The notes: a model not told the origin generated them from the sequence alone. DNA of 64,000 nucleotides from Brevibacillus daliensis (GCF_021245735.1 NZ_JAJISB010000016.1:46185-110184); one strand, 5' to 3'; counted from the stretch's first letter, positions 37,291 through 47,625 are shown. Made by a program: numbers and translations.

Positions 37291-37311
37291 ATTGATAATG
37301 ATAATCAATTA
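37291..37311 (+). promoter_or_regulatory. Fur-box-like site before the AraC-type regulator
   Basis: ATTGATAATGATAATCAATT is close to the classical Fur box built of GATAAT repeats. It lies about 45 bp before the regulator start. Confidence 0.75.
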
Positions 37312-37353
37312 GATTGAAAATCAGGGTAAATGCAGGATTTTAAGGAGGATGAG

Positions 37354-38946
37354 ATGTTACGACAAAACAGAGTGTATTCCTTTAAAGAAGGCATTCATGT
37401 ATGTATCAAAGCAGGGCAGGTAGCTGAATATGAAACAGAACTTGCGGTTCTTTTCATCATTTTATCTGGAACGGCAGAGATTCAAAGTGGAGACCAAATG
37501 TTCAACCTTGAGAACAGCTCGGTGTTAGTAATAAAACCTCAGGAAAAGGTAAATCTTCGAAATACAGGGAGAGCTGAACTTATCTATGATGTGTTCTTTT
37601 TTTCATGTTATGAGCTGATAGGTGTGACAGAGGAAGAATTGCGTTATCAGCAATCATTTGATTTAATTCCACAGAGTGGTTTGTATTATAACCAGGTTTC
37701 AGTAGAGGTGAAAAATTTAGCTACTCAGCTGATTAAAATATCTGCTGAAGAAGCGGAAAATTCAAAAGTAATTTTTTTGTTGAACGAATTAATTGCAAAA
37801 ATTGAGGCTGAATTTATTTTATTTCAAGAGCGTACATATAGTTCGTCATTTCATTCAGTGTTGCAATACATTCATTTACATTCTCATCAAGCCTTGTCAC
37901 GAGACGCAGTAGCAAAATACTTTGGCTATCATCCAAACTATTTTTCTGAGCGGTTTAAAAAAGAGACAGGTTGGAGTTTTTCTGACTATTTGGCGCATAT
38001 TCGCATGGATAAGGCTAAGGTCTTTTTACTTGAACATACTCTGACGATTGGGGAGGTTGCACGCAAAGTTGGCTACCAGGATGGTCTTTATTTAAGCAGA
38101 AAATTCCGTAAGCAGACGGGGATGTCGCCAAGTGAGTTCAGGAAAGGAAGAAATTTTGAGCGAATCTTTACCCTTCAGTTTACAGGTTCACTGCTAGCGA
38201 CAGGAATAAAACCGGCCGCAGTTCTCTCATCGTATGCTAATGTACCTGAGCTGTTAAGAGAGGAAGTTGGCTCATCAATCCAATTAGCCCCTGATAGACT
38301 GCCTACCATTGAACAATGGCGAGATCTCAAGCCAGATCTAATTATTGCCCCTACTTATTTATATCCGAATCAAAAGATGATCGAGGAGATGGAGTCAATA
38401 GCACCAATCATGATGCTTGATTGGGATACACATGACCGTTTGGAAGAAGTAGAGATGATCGGACGGATCGTTGGAAGAGAAACGGAAACGAATGAGTGGA
38501 TTCGGACATTTAGGGAAAAAGCGGAATGTGCCCGGAAAATGCTGAAAGGTGTGCTAAAAGAGGAGGAGACAGTCGGTCTATATGAATTAAGAGAGAATGG
38601 AAATGTAGGGATATGGAAATCGACCGCAAGAGGAGCCTTTAATCTATATACAATGTTGAAGTTGACTCCTGCCAAGCGGATTCAACAGGAAGTATTGGAG
38701 ACTAATAAGCATCTGATCATTCCTGAAAATGAACTTTCTGCGTATGCAGCTGACCATATGTTTGTTGTAGTTCATTCTGTAGAGCAATCGTCAAGAATCT
38801 CTGAACTTGAAGTTTGGCGTCAGCTATCAGCCGCAAAAAACAGACAAATCTATCTCTTACGCCTTGAAGATTTTTGGGCCAGTGAAGGTGTAGCGTTAGA
38901 GAAACAATTGGATATTCAAGTGAAATACATCTTAGGTAGGTTGTAA
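37354..38946 (+). CDS. Btr-like regulator: AraC HTH plus siderophore-binding domain
   Basis: This 530-residue protein has a cupin-like N-terminal part (about 1-120), an AraC-type double helix-turn-helix (about 162-262; SRDAVAKYFGYHPNYFSERFKKETGWSF, IGEVARKVGYQDGLYLSRKFRKQTGMSP) and a C-terminal periplasmic-binding-protein-like domain (about 268-530) as in B. subtilis Btr. Such activators bind ferric siderophore in the cytoplasm and switch on the uptake operon. ATG 37354 has AAGGAGGATGAG directly upstream, better than the ATG at 37330. A Fur box precedes it, and iron-uptake genes follow on the same strand. Confidence 0.92.
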   Translation: MLRQNRVYSFKEGIHVCIKAGQVAEYETELAVLFIILSGTAEIQSGDQMFNLENSSVLVIKPQEKVNLRNTGRAELIYDVFFFSCYELIGVTEEELRYQQSFDLIPQSGLYYNQVSVEVKNLATQLIKISAEEAENSKVIFLLNELIAKIEAEFILFQERTYSSSFHSVLQYIHLHSHQALSRDAVAKYFGYHPNYFSERFKKETGWSFSDYLAHIRMDKAKVFLLEHTLTIGEVARKVGYQDGLYLSRKFRKQTGMSPSEFRKGRNFERIFTLQFTGSLLATGIKPAAVLSSYANVPELLREEVGSSIQLAPDRLPTIEQWRDLKPDLIIAPTYLYPNQKMIEEMESIAPIMMLDWDTHDRLEEVEMIGRIVGRETETNEWIRTFREKAECARKMLKGVLKEEETVGLYELRENGNVGIWKSTARGAFNLYTMLKLTPAKRIQQEVLETNKHLIIPENELSAYAADHMFVVVHSVEQSSRISELEVWRQLSAAKNRQIYLLRLEDFWASEGVALEKQLDIQVKYILGRL

Positions 38947-39016
38947 ATCTGACATTTGTCCATATTGAATTAGTTATCATTGTCTATGTCTTTTCAAAAT
39001 TGCTCTTGTTACAATT

Positions 39017-39041
39017 GAAAATGGTTATCGTTATCATTTTC
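39017..39041 (+). promoter_or_regulatory. Fur-box-like site before the broken binding-protein gene
   Basis: A 25-nt near-palindrome begins GAAAATGGTTATCG and ends TTATCATTTTC. It lies 25 bp before the TTG start. Confidence 0.75.
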
Positions 39042-39065
39042 GCTGTTGGGAGAGTGAGGATAATT

Positions 39066-39810
39066 TTGAACATATACAATAAGCTTTTGGTACTACTGAC
39101 TGTTATCTCTCTAACCGTATTGACAGCCTGCAGCAGCAACGAGGTTAGTCAAAGTTCAGAGAATAACCCAAGAGATAAACAGGTTGCTGCTGAAGAAACG
39201 CGGGTAGTCCAAACGGTTAATGGAGAGGTGACAATCCCAGCAAAACCTCAGCGGATTGTGACACAAGCTGGATTATTAGCTACAGTTCTGGCCTTGGATA
39301 TGAAGCCGGTTGGGGCAGGGAGTAAGGATATTAAAAATCCCCATATTCAAGATTTAGTCCAAGGAGTAGAAGACATTGGTGAAGGAACAGATTATGAGAA
39401 AATTCTGGAGCTTGAACCAGACTTAATCATTACGCAAAATAATGATTCAGACTTATAGTAAGGATCTTTATGTGTATGGAGATAGTTTATATCGGGGCGG
39501 TGAAGCATTGTATCAGTATTTGCAATTAAAACCAACTGATGCAATTGCTAAAGAGGTCATTGGAAATCCAGATGAATTTCTTACGATCTCATATGAAGTA
39601 CTTGAGAACTATGCAGGGGATTATATTTTTGTAGATGAGTCATACGGTGGAAGTTTTGATACCAAAAGTCCAATTTGGAACAATCTTGAGGCAGTAAAAA
39701 ATAAACGTGTGCTATTCCCAGACCCAGCTCGCTTCTGGCCGTATGATCCAATTTCCGTGGCCAACCAAGCGGAGGAATTTGCCGATATGTTGGAAGCGAT
39801 TAAGAAATAG
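39066..39810 (+). pseudogene. Siderophore-binding lipoprotein gene, frameshifted with internal deletion
   Basis: The first frame (to 39458) has a lipoprotein signal (LTVLTACSS) and the N-lobe of a ferric-siderophore binding protein (VTIPAKPQRIV, LEPDLIITQ), then ends at NNDSDL. The second frame (39442-39810) resumes with YSKDLYVYGDSLYRGGEALYQYL and the C-lobe (AGDYIFVDESYGG, VLFPDPARFWPYDP). Compared with normal proteins of about 320 residues, some 70 residues from the middle are missing as well as the frame. The start is TTG 39066 after GTGAGG. The intact paralogue at 44779 presumably does the job. Confidence 0.85.
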
Positions 39811-39912
39811 TTTTATCTGAAAATATCATTGATGTGTCGTTATTGGTGAAATCATTTGTATAGAAGCTTCACGAGTAATTCGAAACATGGAGGATTACTC
39901 TATTCATTTTCA

Positions 39913-39932
39913 AATGATAATGATAATCAATT
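39913..39932 (+). promoter_or_regulatory. Fur-box-like site before the siderophore uptake operon
   Basis: AATGATAATGATAATCAATT, 39 bp before the first permease start, nearly identical to the site at 37291. Confidence 0.8.
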
Positions 39933-39970
39933 TCGTTAAATTGTGGATATTTTAATGCAAAAATGAATGG

Positions 39971-41032
39971 ATGATGGGAATGACTGCAGTGAAAATAGAT
40001 GAAACGGAGATTGAAGCAGCGGAACCTCAGCTCCGTTCACGACCGGCAGCCGCAACAATCATTATGATTGGGGGAATTGCCGCACTTATATTTAGTATAG
40101 CTCTTTCCATTTCTTTTGGAGCAGCTGATATTAAATTGTCGGTTATTTGGGATTCTGTTTTTCATTTTAATCCTACTAGTAATGATCATCAGATTATCAG
40201 GGATTTGCGGCTGCCAAGAGTACTAGGGGCAGTGTTAGTAGGTGCAAGCTTTGCGGTTGCAGGTGCCATTATGCAGGGAATGACAAGAAATCCGCTTGCT
40301 GATTCGGGACTGCTCGGTTTGAATTCTGGTGCCGTATTAGTGATGTCGCTTTGCTTTGCCTTTTTTCCAGAGCTCCCGTACATGAACTTAATCATGTTTT
40401 CGTTTATCGGAGCGGCAGTCGGAGCAGGACTTGTGTTTGGAGTTGGTTCCATGGCAAAGGGTGGTTTGACACCGTTACGTCTAGTACTTGCTGGTGCAGC
40501 TGTCAGTGCTTTATTCGGTGCATTAAATGAAGGAATTGCATTATATTTTCGGATCGGACAGGATCTTGCCTTTTGGTATGCGGGGGGAGTAGCTGGGACG
40601 AAGTGGGAACAGTTGAAAATTATGATTCCATGGGTTAGCGTCGCGGTTCTTTGTGCCATTATGCTTTCCCGATCTATTACATTGCTCAGTCTTGGTGAGG
40701 AGATAGCCTCCGGTTTAGGGCAAAAAACAAAAATGGTTAAGCTTATGGGAACTATTCTTGTGTTGGTATTAGCTGGATCCGCTGTTTCAATTGTTGGAGC
40801 AGTCGGATTTGTCGGGCTTATCGTTCCGCATGTAACAAGATATTTAGTCGGGGTAGATTACCGCTACATTATTCCATGTTCAGCTGTTCTTGGAAGCCTA
40901 TTGCTTCTATGGGCAGATTTTACCGCCAGGATGATCAATCCGCCTTATGAGACACCGGTCGGTGCTTTAATTGCTTTAATTGGTGTACCGTTCTTCCTCT
41001 ACCTTGCTCGTAAAGAAAGGAGAGGGTTATAA
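39971..41032 (+). CDS. FecCD-family iron-siderophore permease 1
   Basis: This 353-residue protein has about nine to ten transmembrane helices with FecCD landmarks: RDLRLPRVLGAVLVGASFAVAGAIMQGMTRNPLAD, GAALSA-like segments and GAVGFVGLIVPHVTRYLVG for ATPase contact. It forms one half of a heterodimeric importer with the next gene, whose GTG follows its stop directly. A Fur box lies upstream, so iron should repress it. The ATG at 39971 is used; ATG codons at 39974 and 39980 are near alternatives. Confidence 0.93.
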   Translation: MMGMTAVKIDETEIEAAEPQLRSRPAAATIIMIGGIAALIFSIALSISFGAADIKLSVIWDSVFHFNPTSNDHQIIRDLRLPRVLGAVLVGASFAVAGAIMQGMTRNPLADSGLLGLNSGAVLVMSLCFAFFPELPYMNLIMFSFIGAAVGAGLVFGVGSMAKGGLTPLRLVLAGAAVSALFGALNEGIALYFRIGQDLAFWYAGGVAGTKWEQLKIMIPWVSVAVLCAIMLSRSITLLSLGEEIASGLGQKTKMVKLMGTILVLVLAGSAVSIVGAVGFVGLIVPHVTRYLVGVDYRYIIPCSAVLGSLLLLWADFTARMINPPYETPVGALIALIGVPFFLYLARKERRGL

Positions 41033-42067
41033 GTGGAATGGTCTGATTTTTCACCTGCTGAATCCAAGAGAAGAAAGCGGAGCATAACGACATTAATTGT
41101 TTTTACAGTGTTCATTGTTGTTGCCTTTATTATAAGTGTTAATACAGGGCATATCCGACTAGCACCAATAGAATTAATTAGAACGTTATTTGGCGGGGGC
41201 ACTGACAAGCAAGAGCTGATTTTGTTTGATTTCAGGCTTCCACGTATTATCATTTCTGTTCTTGTCGGGGCTTCACTTGCGGTTTCTGGCTGCGTATTGC
41301 AGGGGCTTTCCCGAAATGCACTGGCAGATCCCGGAATCCTGGGAATCAATGCGGGGGCAGGGCTTGTTGTGATGCTTTACGTTGCCTTTTTTCCAACGCA
41401 AACGGTTGGTTCTGTGATGCTCCTGCCGATATTAGCATGGCTGGGAGCGGGTCTCACCGCTGCGTTAATTTATGTCCTATCGCTTAAAAAAGGAGAGGGC
41501 CTGTCACCTACTAGGCTCTTATTGACAGGAATTGCTATTGCTGCAGGTATCAGTGCTGCTACGATTGTGCTGACTATGCGCATCTCACCAGAGCAATATC
41601 AGTTTGTGGCAACATGGATGGCTGGGAGTATTTGGGGCTCTAACTGGACATTTGTTGTCTCACTGCTTCCGTTTATTGTGATTTTAATGCCATTTGTATG
41701 CTATAAAGCTCGTGTACTAAATGTATTAAGCTTGGGCGATCAGATGACTATCGGACTAGGAGCTTCTGTGGAAAAAGAACGATTGGTTCTTCTTGCAGCA
41801 GCGGTTGGATTAGCAGGCTCTTCCGTTTCTGTCAGTGGCGGCATCGGGTTTGTCGGATTGATTGCGCCCCATCTTGTTCGCCGTCTGATCGGTCCGCAGC
41901 ATCAATTTCTGCTTCCAGGATCTGCTCTGGCAGGAGCACTACTCGTTCTAGTAGCTGATACGATTGGACGTTGGATTATACAGCCTTCGGAAATTCCAGC
42001 AGGTGTTGTTGTTGCAGTGATAGGAGCGCCTTACTTTTTATACCTACTAGCCCGTTCAAAAGTTTAA
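41033..42067 (+). CDS. FecCD-family iron-siderophore permease 2
   Basis: This 344-residue FecCD permease carries FDFRLPRIIISVLVGASLAVSGCVLQGLSRNALADPGILGI and GGIGFVGLIAPHLVRRLIGP. It starts at GTG with AGGAGAGGG upstream and has no gap from permease 1. It pairs with that protein and the ATPase at 43844 for transport of a ferric siderophore across the membrane. The particular siderophore cannot be read from sequence. Confidence 0.93.
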   Translation: MEWSDFSPAESKRRKRSITTLIVFTVFIVVAFIISVNTGHIRLAPIELIRTLFGGGTDKQELILFDFRLPRIIISVLVGASLAVSGCVLQGLSRNALADPGILGINAGAGLVVMLYVAFFPTQTVGSVMLLPILAWLGAGLTAALIYVLSLKKGEGLSPTRLLLTGIAIAAGISAATIVLTMRISPEQYQFVATWMAGSIWGSNWTFVVSLLPFIVILMPFVCYKARVLNVLSLGDQMTIGLGASVEKERLVLLAAAVGLAGSSVSVSGGIGFVGLIAPHLVRRLIGPQHQFLLPGSALAGALLVLVADTIGRWIIQPSEIPAGVVVAVIGAPYFLYLLARSKV

Positions 42068-42097
42068 TGATCAAATAGGAGGGAGTTCTTTCACAAT

Positions 42098-43813
42098 ATG
42101 TTAAGGCAATTTTTTTCTTATTACCGGCCATATAAATGGCTATTTATTGCAGATTTTTCTTGTGCCATTTTTGCTGCCTTATTGGAGCTTGTTTTTCCAT
42201 TAGCGATTAATAAAGTGATTGATGACTTACTGCCATCAGGAAACTGGAGCTTAATTATATGGGCGTGTGTCGCCTTGCTTGGGATATATATACTTACCTC
42301 TTTTCTGTATTATGTTGTTACATATTGGGGTCATATGCTTGGAATTAATATTGAAACAGATATGCGGAAAAAATTATTCAACCATGTCCAGAAGCTATCT
42401 TTTCGATTTTTTGATAATAACAAAACAGGCCATCTCGTTTCGCGGATGACCAATGATTTAATGGATATTGGCGAAATTGCCCATCATGGTCCAGAAGATT
42501 TGTTTATTGCGGTGATGACTCTGATTGGGGCCTTTGGTTTAATGTTATCGATTAATTGGGAGCTAGCTGTGCTGACATTCATTATTATTCCATTCCTGAT
42601 ATGTCTATCTATTTACTTTAGCGGGAAAATGTCGCGGGCATTCAGCCAAATGTTTGCCGATATAGCTGATTTCAATGCCAGAGTTGAAAATAACGTGAGC
42701 GGAATTCGGGTCGTTAAGGCATTTGCTAACGAAAATCATGAAATTAAGCAATTTGCAGTAAACAATGGACGATTCCGTACAACGAAGCTTGTTACTTACA
42801 AGGTGATGGCATGGAACTCATCGATTAGTCATTTGCTAATGAAGGTTGTTTCACTATTTGTTCTAGGTTGTGGTACTTGGTTTGTGATTGAAGGACAAAT
42901 GACGTTTGGAGAATTTATGGCTTTTGTGCTTCTATCCAATATCTTTCTTACACCTATTCGACAAATTAATTCTGTTATAGAAACCTACCCAAAAGGAATA
43001 GCAGGTTTCCGTCGTTATTTGGATCTACTTAACACCGCGCCTGATGAGGAGGATGTACCTGATGCCATTCAAGTTAAACATCTAAACGGTGATATTGAGT
43101 ATAAAAACGTCACATTTGGCTACGAGGGAAAAGGAAAGGTACTTACCAATATTAATTTTACTGTCAATAAAGGAGAAACGGTAGCGCTTGTCGGTCCATC
43201 GGGAGCTGGAAAGACGACGATTTGTAGTTTGTTGCCAAGGTTTTACGACATTGAATCAGGCAGTATTATGATTGACGGCATCGATATTAAAGAGATGGGG
43301 CTTCAATCATTGCGCCAGCAGATTGGGATTGTGCAGCAGGATGTGTTTCTTTTCGATGGATCAATTCGACAAAATATTGCCTACGGGAAGCTTGATGCGA
43401 CGGAAGAGGAGATTTGGGAGGCTGCGAGGCGTGCGCAGATGGAAGACATTATCCTCGGGCTTCCAGATGGGTTGGATACCTTAATTGGTGAACGTGGCGT
43501 CAAGTTATCTGGAGGACAGAAGCAGCGAATTTCTATTGCTCGCATGTTCCTGAAAAATCCGCCAATTCTTATTCTCGATGAAGCGACTTCTGCGCTAGAT
43601 ACTGAAACAGAGGCAGCGATCCAGAAAGCCTTACATGAGCTGTCTCAAGGCAGAACCACGCTCGTGATTGCTCATCGCCTTGCCACGATTAAAAATGCCG
43701 ATCGAATTCTAGTAATAACGGAAGAAGGTATTAAAGAGCAAGGATCACATAAGGAACTGCTTGAAGCAGGAGGTACCTACAGCAGACTGCATTATGCACA
43801 ATTTCAAATGTAG
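42098..43813 (+). CDS. ABC exporter half-transporter (membrane plus ATPase)
   Basis: This 571-residue type IV ABC protein has six transmembrane helices (about 15-310) and an ATPase domain (about 335-571) with Walker A GPSGAGKTT, signature LSGGQKQRISIAR, Walker B ILILDEATSALD and His switch IAHRLA. AGGAGGG ribosome site. It lies inside an iron-siderophore importer operon, between permease and ATPase genes. It may secrete the siderophore, recycle it after iron release or act like IrtAB; the role is inferred from position only. Confidence 0.9.
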   Translation: MLRQFFSYYRPYKWLFIADFSCAIFAALLELVFPLAINKVIDDLLPSGNWSLIIWACVALLGIYILTSFLYYVVTYWGHMLGINIETDMRKKLFNHVQKLSFRFFDNNKTGHLVSRMTNDLMDIGEIAHHGPEDLFIAVMTLIGAFGLMLSINWELAVLTFIIIPFLICLSIYFSGKMSRAFSQMFADIADFNARVENNVSGIRVVKAFANENHEIKQFAVNNGRFRTTKLVTYKVMAWNSSISHLLMKVVSLFVLGCGTWFVIEGQMTFGEFMAFVLLSNIFLTPIRQINSVIETYPKGIAGFRRYLDLLNTAPDEEDVPDAIQVKHLNGDIEYKNVTFGYEGKGKVLTNINFTVNKGETVALVGPSGAGKTTICSLLPRFYDIESGSIMIDGIDIKEMGLQSLRQQIGIVQQDVFLFDGSIRQNIAYGKLDATEEEIWEAARRAQMEDIILGLPDGLDTLIGERGVKLSGGQKQRISIARMFLKNPPILILDEATSALDTETEAAIQKALHELSQGRTTLVIAHRLATIKNADRILVITEEGIKEQGSHKELLEAGGTYSRLHYAQFQM

Positions 43814-43843
43814 AAGAAGATTAGATTATAGGAGGAGATAGAA

Positions 43844-44689
43844 ATGGCTGATCGTTTATCAACCAAAGACTTAACCATCGGCTATGGCGATCATATCATC
43901 ATCGATAACCTGAATTTGTCTGTACCGAATGGGAAAATTACCGCCTTAGTAGGAGCGAATGGTTCTGGCAAATCAACTATTTTGAAAACGATGGCACGCA
44001 TTATGAAACCTATTGATGGCGGAGTGATGCTTGACGGGCAGATGATTCATACGAAGTCCACGAAAGAAGTGGCCAAGGAATTAGCCATTTTGCCGCAAAA
44101 TCCGACTGCGCCAGATGGATTAACCGTCTATGAGCTGGTTGGCTATGGCCGCTACCCGCATCAAAAAGGCTTAGGCACAATGACACAGGAAGACCGTGAA
44201 ATCATTCACTGGGCGATTAAAGTAACGGGAATGATGGATTTTTATGATCGGGCTGTTGACCAATTATCGGGAGGGCAGCGTCAACGAGCATGGATAGCGA
44301 TGGCGCTTGCCCAGCAGACAAGTATTCTGTTTCTTGATGAACCGACGACTTTTTTAGATATGGCTCATCAGCTTGAAGTATTGAAACTGCTACAAAAGCT
44401 GAATGAGGAAGAGCAAAGAACGATTATAATGGTCGTCCATGATTTGAATCATGCGACTAGATTCGCCCATCATATGGTGGCGATCAAATCAGGAACAGTA
44501 GTGAGTGCAGGAACACCGGAAAAGGTGGTCACTCCTGAAGTGCTACGTGAGGTGTTTGCGATCGAAGCAGATATTATCACTGATCCACGTACAGGCGGTC
44601 CGCTTTGCCTGCCATATGAGCTAGCAGATGGATCGGAAAAGAAAGAAACAAACAAACATAAAGGTATTAGCAGCTGCTTATTAGAATAA
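43844..44689 (+). CDS. Ferric-siderophore ABC transporter ATPase
   Basis: This 281-residue ATPase has Walker [11 protein letters not shown]-loop [25 protein letters not shown], signature [17 protein letters not shown], Walker [20 protein letters not shown] and His switch VVHDLNHA. The [11 protein letters not shown] stretch is typical of FhuC/FepC/YusV ATPases. It energises the two FecCD permeases. AGGAGG ribosome site, 30 bp after the exporter gene. Confidence 0.94.
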   Translation: MADRLSTKDLTIGYGDHIIIDNLNLSVPNGKITALVGANGSGKSTILKTMARIMKPIDGGVMLDGQMIHTKSTKEVAKELAILPQNPTAPDGLTVYELVGYGRYPHQKGLGTMTQEDREIIHWAIKVTGMMDFYDRAVDQLSGGQRQRAWIAMALAQQTSILFLDEPTTFLDMAHQLEVLKLLQKLNEEEQRTIIMVVHDLNHATRFAHHMVAIKSGTVVSAGTPEKVVTPEVLREVFAIEADIITDPRTGGPLCLPYELADGSEKKETNKHKGISSCLLE

Positions 44690-44778
44690 TTGGTGCGAGG
44701 TTGTGCCTATAGAAAAGAGTCAAACCTTAGTAGGTTAACCTTGCCCCTTTTAAAACTGAAAAGAAGGATTGAGTATAC

Positions 44779-45759
44779 ATGATGAAACAGAACATAAAAA
44801 GAACAGGATCCTGGCTGTTCATTTTATGCTTGATGTTCCTTCTTGCCGCTTGCGCAAGTGAAGGAGCCAGTAGTAACAGTACAAATGTAAGGAAAGAAGA
44901 ACAGACGGTAGAACAAGATACGAATAAGACACGAATCATTTCCACGGTAACAGGCGATGTTGAAATTCCTACCCATCCTGAGCGCGTTATTGTCGACTGG
45001 GATCTCGGCCATGTGCTGGCACTAGGAGTAGAGCCAGTTGGTACTTCCAAAACAATTCTAGATTTTGGACGATTTCTTGAGCCGTACATAACAGACCGGA
45101 CAGAGGATATTGGGCAGGATGGACAAGTATCGGTAGAAAAAATGCTTGCATTGAATCCAGATTTAATTATTACGTGGGATCCTAAAATGGTTGAGCAATA
45201 TAGTAAAATTGCCCCTACCGTAGTGTTTGATACGGGTAACTATAACAGCATTCATGAGGAAATTACGGCAATGGGTGAAATTTTGAATAAACAAAAAGAA
45301 GCGGAAGAGTGGCTCACTTCTTTTGATAAACGGGTCGCAGTGGCTAAGGCAAAAATAAAAGAAGCGATTCCAGAAGGTGCCACCTTCTCAATTATTGACG
45401 TTGTTACTACTAAATCGACTATTGTTGTCGGTGAAGCGGGAGAGCGAGGCGGAGATGCCTTGTATCAAATTTTGGGAGTTACGCCGCATCCCTTAGTAAA
45501 AAGCGAAATCATTGATAAGGGAGAGCAAAGACTCGATGTATCCTGGGAAAAAGTAGACGACTTTGCTGGTGATTATATTTTTATGATTACAAAGGGTGAG
45601 GGGAGCAAACCAGAATTGCCGAGCGTTTGGAATTCGCTTGATGCTGTGAAAAAACAGCACGTATATGAACTAAATATTAAAAAATATTTTACCAGTGATC
45701 CATTATCAGCACTGTTACAAGCAGAGGAAATGGCAGAGATGTTAACAGGAGCGAAATAA
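44779..45759 (+). CDS. Ferric-siderophore-binding lipoprotein
   Basis: This 326-residue protein has a lipobox LLAAC (Cys 25) and the two-lobe periplasmic-binding fold of class III (IPTHPERVIVDWDLGHVLALGVEPVG, LNPDLIITWDPKMVEQYSKIAPTVVF, a long linking helix, and the C-lobe FAGDYIFMITKGE). It captures the ferric siderophore outside the membrane and hands it to the FecCD permease pair. It is the intact counterpart of the broken gene at 39066, and lies 89 bp after the ATPase gene. Confidence 0.93.
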   Translation: MMKQNIKRTGSWLFILCLMFLLAACASEGASSNSTNVRKEEQTVEQDTNKTRIISTVTGDVEIPTHPERVIVDWDLGHVLALGVEPVGTSKTILDFGRFLEPYITDRTEDIGQDGQVSVEKMLALNPDLIITWDPKMVEQYSKIAPTVVFDTGNYNSIHEEITAMGEILNKQKEAEEWLTSFDKRVAVAKAKIKEAIPEGATFSIIDVVTTKSTIVVGEAGERGGDALYQILGVTPHPLVKSEIIDKGEQRLDVSWEKVDDFAGDYIFMITKGEGSKPELPSVWNSLDAVKKQHVYELNIKKYFTSDPLSALLQAEEMAEMLTGAK

Positions 45760-45780
45760 ATAAAAGCATGGGGGACCAAG

Positions 45781-46836
45781 ATGACAGAAGGATTAGAGTT
45801 ATTTGACGTAACTATTGTTGGTGGGGGACCTGCCGGGTTGTATACAGCTTTTTATAGTGGAATGCGTGATTTAAAAACAAAAATTATTGAGTATGGACCA
45901 AAGCTTGGGGGCAGAATGCTCATTTATCCAGAGAAAATGATTTGGGATGTAGGTGGAGTTACGCCAATTCTATGTGAGCAACTAATCACTCAATTAGAAG
46001 AGCAAGCGAGAACTTTCGATCCGAAAATTGTGTTGAATCAAAAGGTCGAAGGGTTAGAGAAATTGAAGGATGGAACCTTTATTTTGACGACGTCAACAGG
46101 TGAGAAGCATCATACAAAAACGGTTATCTTAGCGGTGGGGTATGGTGTATTAACCTTGCAAAAGCTAGAGATTGAAGGAGCAGACCGCTACGAGGTCACA
46201 AATTTACACTATACAGTACAAGAGCTTGAGGTATTTTGTGACAAGCATGTGCTGATATCTGGAGGTGGAAACTCAGCGGTTGACTGGGCAAATGAATTAG
46301 AACCAATCGCTGCAAGTGTAACAGTCGTGCATCGACGTAATGACTTTGGCGGACTAGAGAAGAATGTCATCAAGATGAAAGAGTCCTCTGTAGATGTACG
46401 TACACCTTATGAAGTGGTACAGCTGCATGGTAATGGAGATATGATCAGTCAAGTATCCATTTCTCATATAGAAACAGGTGAAATAGAGAGAATTGCTGTG
46501 GATGCAGTTATTGTCAATCATGGGTTGAAGTGCGATTACGGTTCAATAACCGAATGGGGATTAGAAATGAAAGATGATGCAGCGGTTGTGAATGCGAAAA
46601 GGGAAACGAATATCCCTGGTATTTATGGCGCAGGTGATTTCATTGACCATGAGAGCAAGGTGAGGTTGATTGCTGGGGCCTTCACGGATGGAGTGCTCGC
46701 CTTAAATAGTGCTAAGTTACATATTGAGCCAGATGCACCGAAAGTAGCATACGTTTCTTCACATAATATCCGGTTTAAGGAACGAAACAAGAAGCTTGGT
46801 TTAGATGACGAAAATTATAGAGAAGTGAGAGGCTAA
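45781..46836 (+). CDS. Ferredoxin/flavodoxin-NADP reductase-like flavoprotein (YumC type)
   Basis: This 351-residue protein has an FAD motif [12 protein letters not shown] near the start, an NADPH motif [13 protein letters not shown] in the middle and a late GAGDF segment. It lacks the CxxC of thioredoxin reductases, which places it with YumC-type FNRs. It ends the siderophore operon and may deliver electrons for reductive release of iron from the imported siderophore. GGGGG ribosome site 21 bp past the binding protein gene. Confidence 0.88.
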   Translation: MTEGLELFDVTIVGGGPAGLYTAFYSGMRDLKTKIIEYGPKLGGRMLIYPEKMIWDVGGVTPILCEQLITQLEEQARTFDPKIVLNQKVEGLEKLKDGTFILTTSTGEKHHTKTVILAVGYGVLTLQKLEIEGADRYEVTNLHYTVQELEVFCDKHVLISGGGNSAVDWANELEPIAASVTVVHRRNDFGGLEKNVIKMKESSVDVRTPYEVVQLHGNGDMISQVSISHIETGEIERIAVDAVIVNHGLKCDYGSITEWGLEMKDDAAVVNAKRETNIPGIYGAGDFIDHESKVRLIAGAFTDGVLALNSAKLHIEPDAPKVAYVSSHNIRFKERNKKLGLDDENYREVRG

Positions 46837-46883
46837 TAGGGGACTTGAGATAGCCACCCTGCTTCTTTTACTTAATGAAAGGA

Positions 46884-46923
46884 AAAATCCCTCAGGTCAA
46901 TTTTGGAGTTTGAGGGATTTTTC
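46884..46923. terminator. Terminator after the siderophore operon
   Basis: AAAATCCCTCA (46884-46894) pairs with TGAGGGATTTT, followed by TTTCTTG; the A-run makes it usable from the other side too. Confidence 0.85.
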
Positions 46924-46982
46924 TTGTTCTATATGTCTCATTAGGTTGAAGTACTACTAAACTTGCTTACAATAAATATCCG

Positions 46983-47540
46983 TTATGATCTGTTTCTGTT
47001 ATCTGTTTCTGTATAGACAGATATAAGTACAATAGCCAGCTCATCGCCGATATTTTTTACCAAATGGGGTGTGCAGGCATTCCAAGAAAAAGAATCTCCC
47101 TCCACAAATACAGCCGAATCTTCTCCCTGCTCGGCATAGATCTTCCCTTTAATCACAACGTGTACTTCTTGACCCTCATGAGCATGCGGAACTTCACCTG
47201 TAGAAGAACCGGGAGGCATCTCAACGATCATCATTCTTACATTCCTTGTAGAGCTCAGATGCTCTACCTTTAGATTCTCGACTCCACTTGTCGTGATTTT
47301 TCTTTCTTCTTTTCGAACAATACCCATGCGTTCTTCTTTTTTTAGTAGCAAATAAGCTAAGGGTACCTTCAAAGCCTGCGCAATACTCTCAAGCGTGGCA
47401 ATGGAAGGTGAGGTTTTATTGGTTTCGACCTGGCTTAAAAAGCCTTGGGATAGGCCTGTTTCTTCGCATATCTGAGCGATAGTAATGCTTTTTCGTTTCC
47501 GGATTGCTCTTATGTTGGAGCCAATGTCCATAGTATTCAC
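46983..47540 (-). CDS. XRE-family regulator with cupin domain
   Basis: This 185-residue protein has an N-terminal helix-turn-helix (about 8-62; IRAIRKRKSITIAQICEETGLSQGFLSQVETNKTSPS) and a C-terminal cupin (about 105-180; GEVPHAHEGQEVHVVIKGKIY) for ligand or metal sensing. It is divergent from the DoxX/LigB pair, with a 142-bp gap holding a clear promoter, so it likely represses or activates that pair. Confidence 0.9.
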   Translation of the reverse strand: MNTMDIGSNIRAIRKRKSITIAQICEETGLSQGFLSQVETNKTSPSIATLESIAQALKVPLAYLLLKKEERMGIVRKEERKITTSGVENLKVEHLSSTRNVRMMIVEMPPGSSTGEVPHAHEGQEVHVVIKGKIYAEQGEDSAVFVEGDSFSWNACTPHLVKNIGDELAIVLISVYTETDNRNRS

Positions 47541-47596
47541 TCGCCCTTTAAAATATTTGTAATACGGAATATATATTTATATTATCAAAGTTTTTA

Positions 47597-47625
47597 TTGA
47601 CACGCCAGAGTCCTATGATATATAT
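47597..47625 (+). promoter_or_regulatory. SigA-like promoter of the DoxX/LigB genes
   Basis: TTGACA (47597-47602), 17-nt spacer, ATATAT (47620-47625). The very AT-rich sequence around it includes short inverted stretches that could bind the divergent XRE-cupin regulator. Confidence 0.6.
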
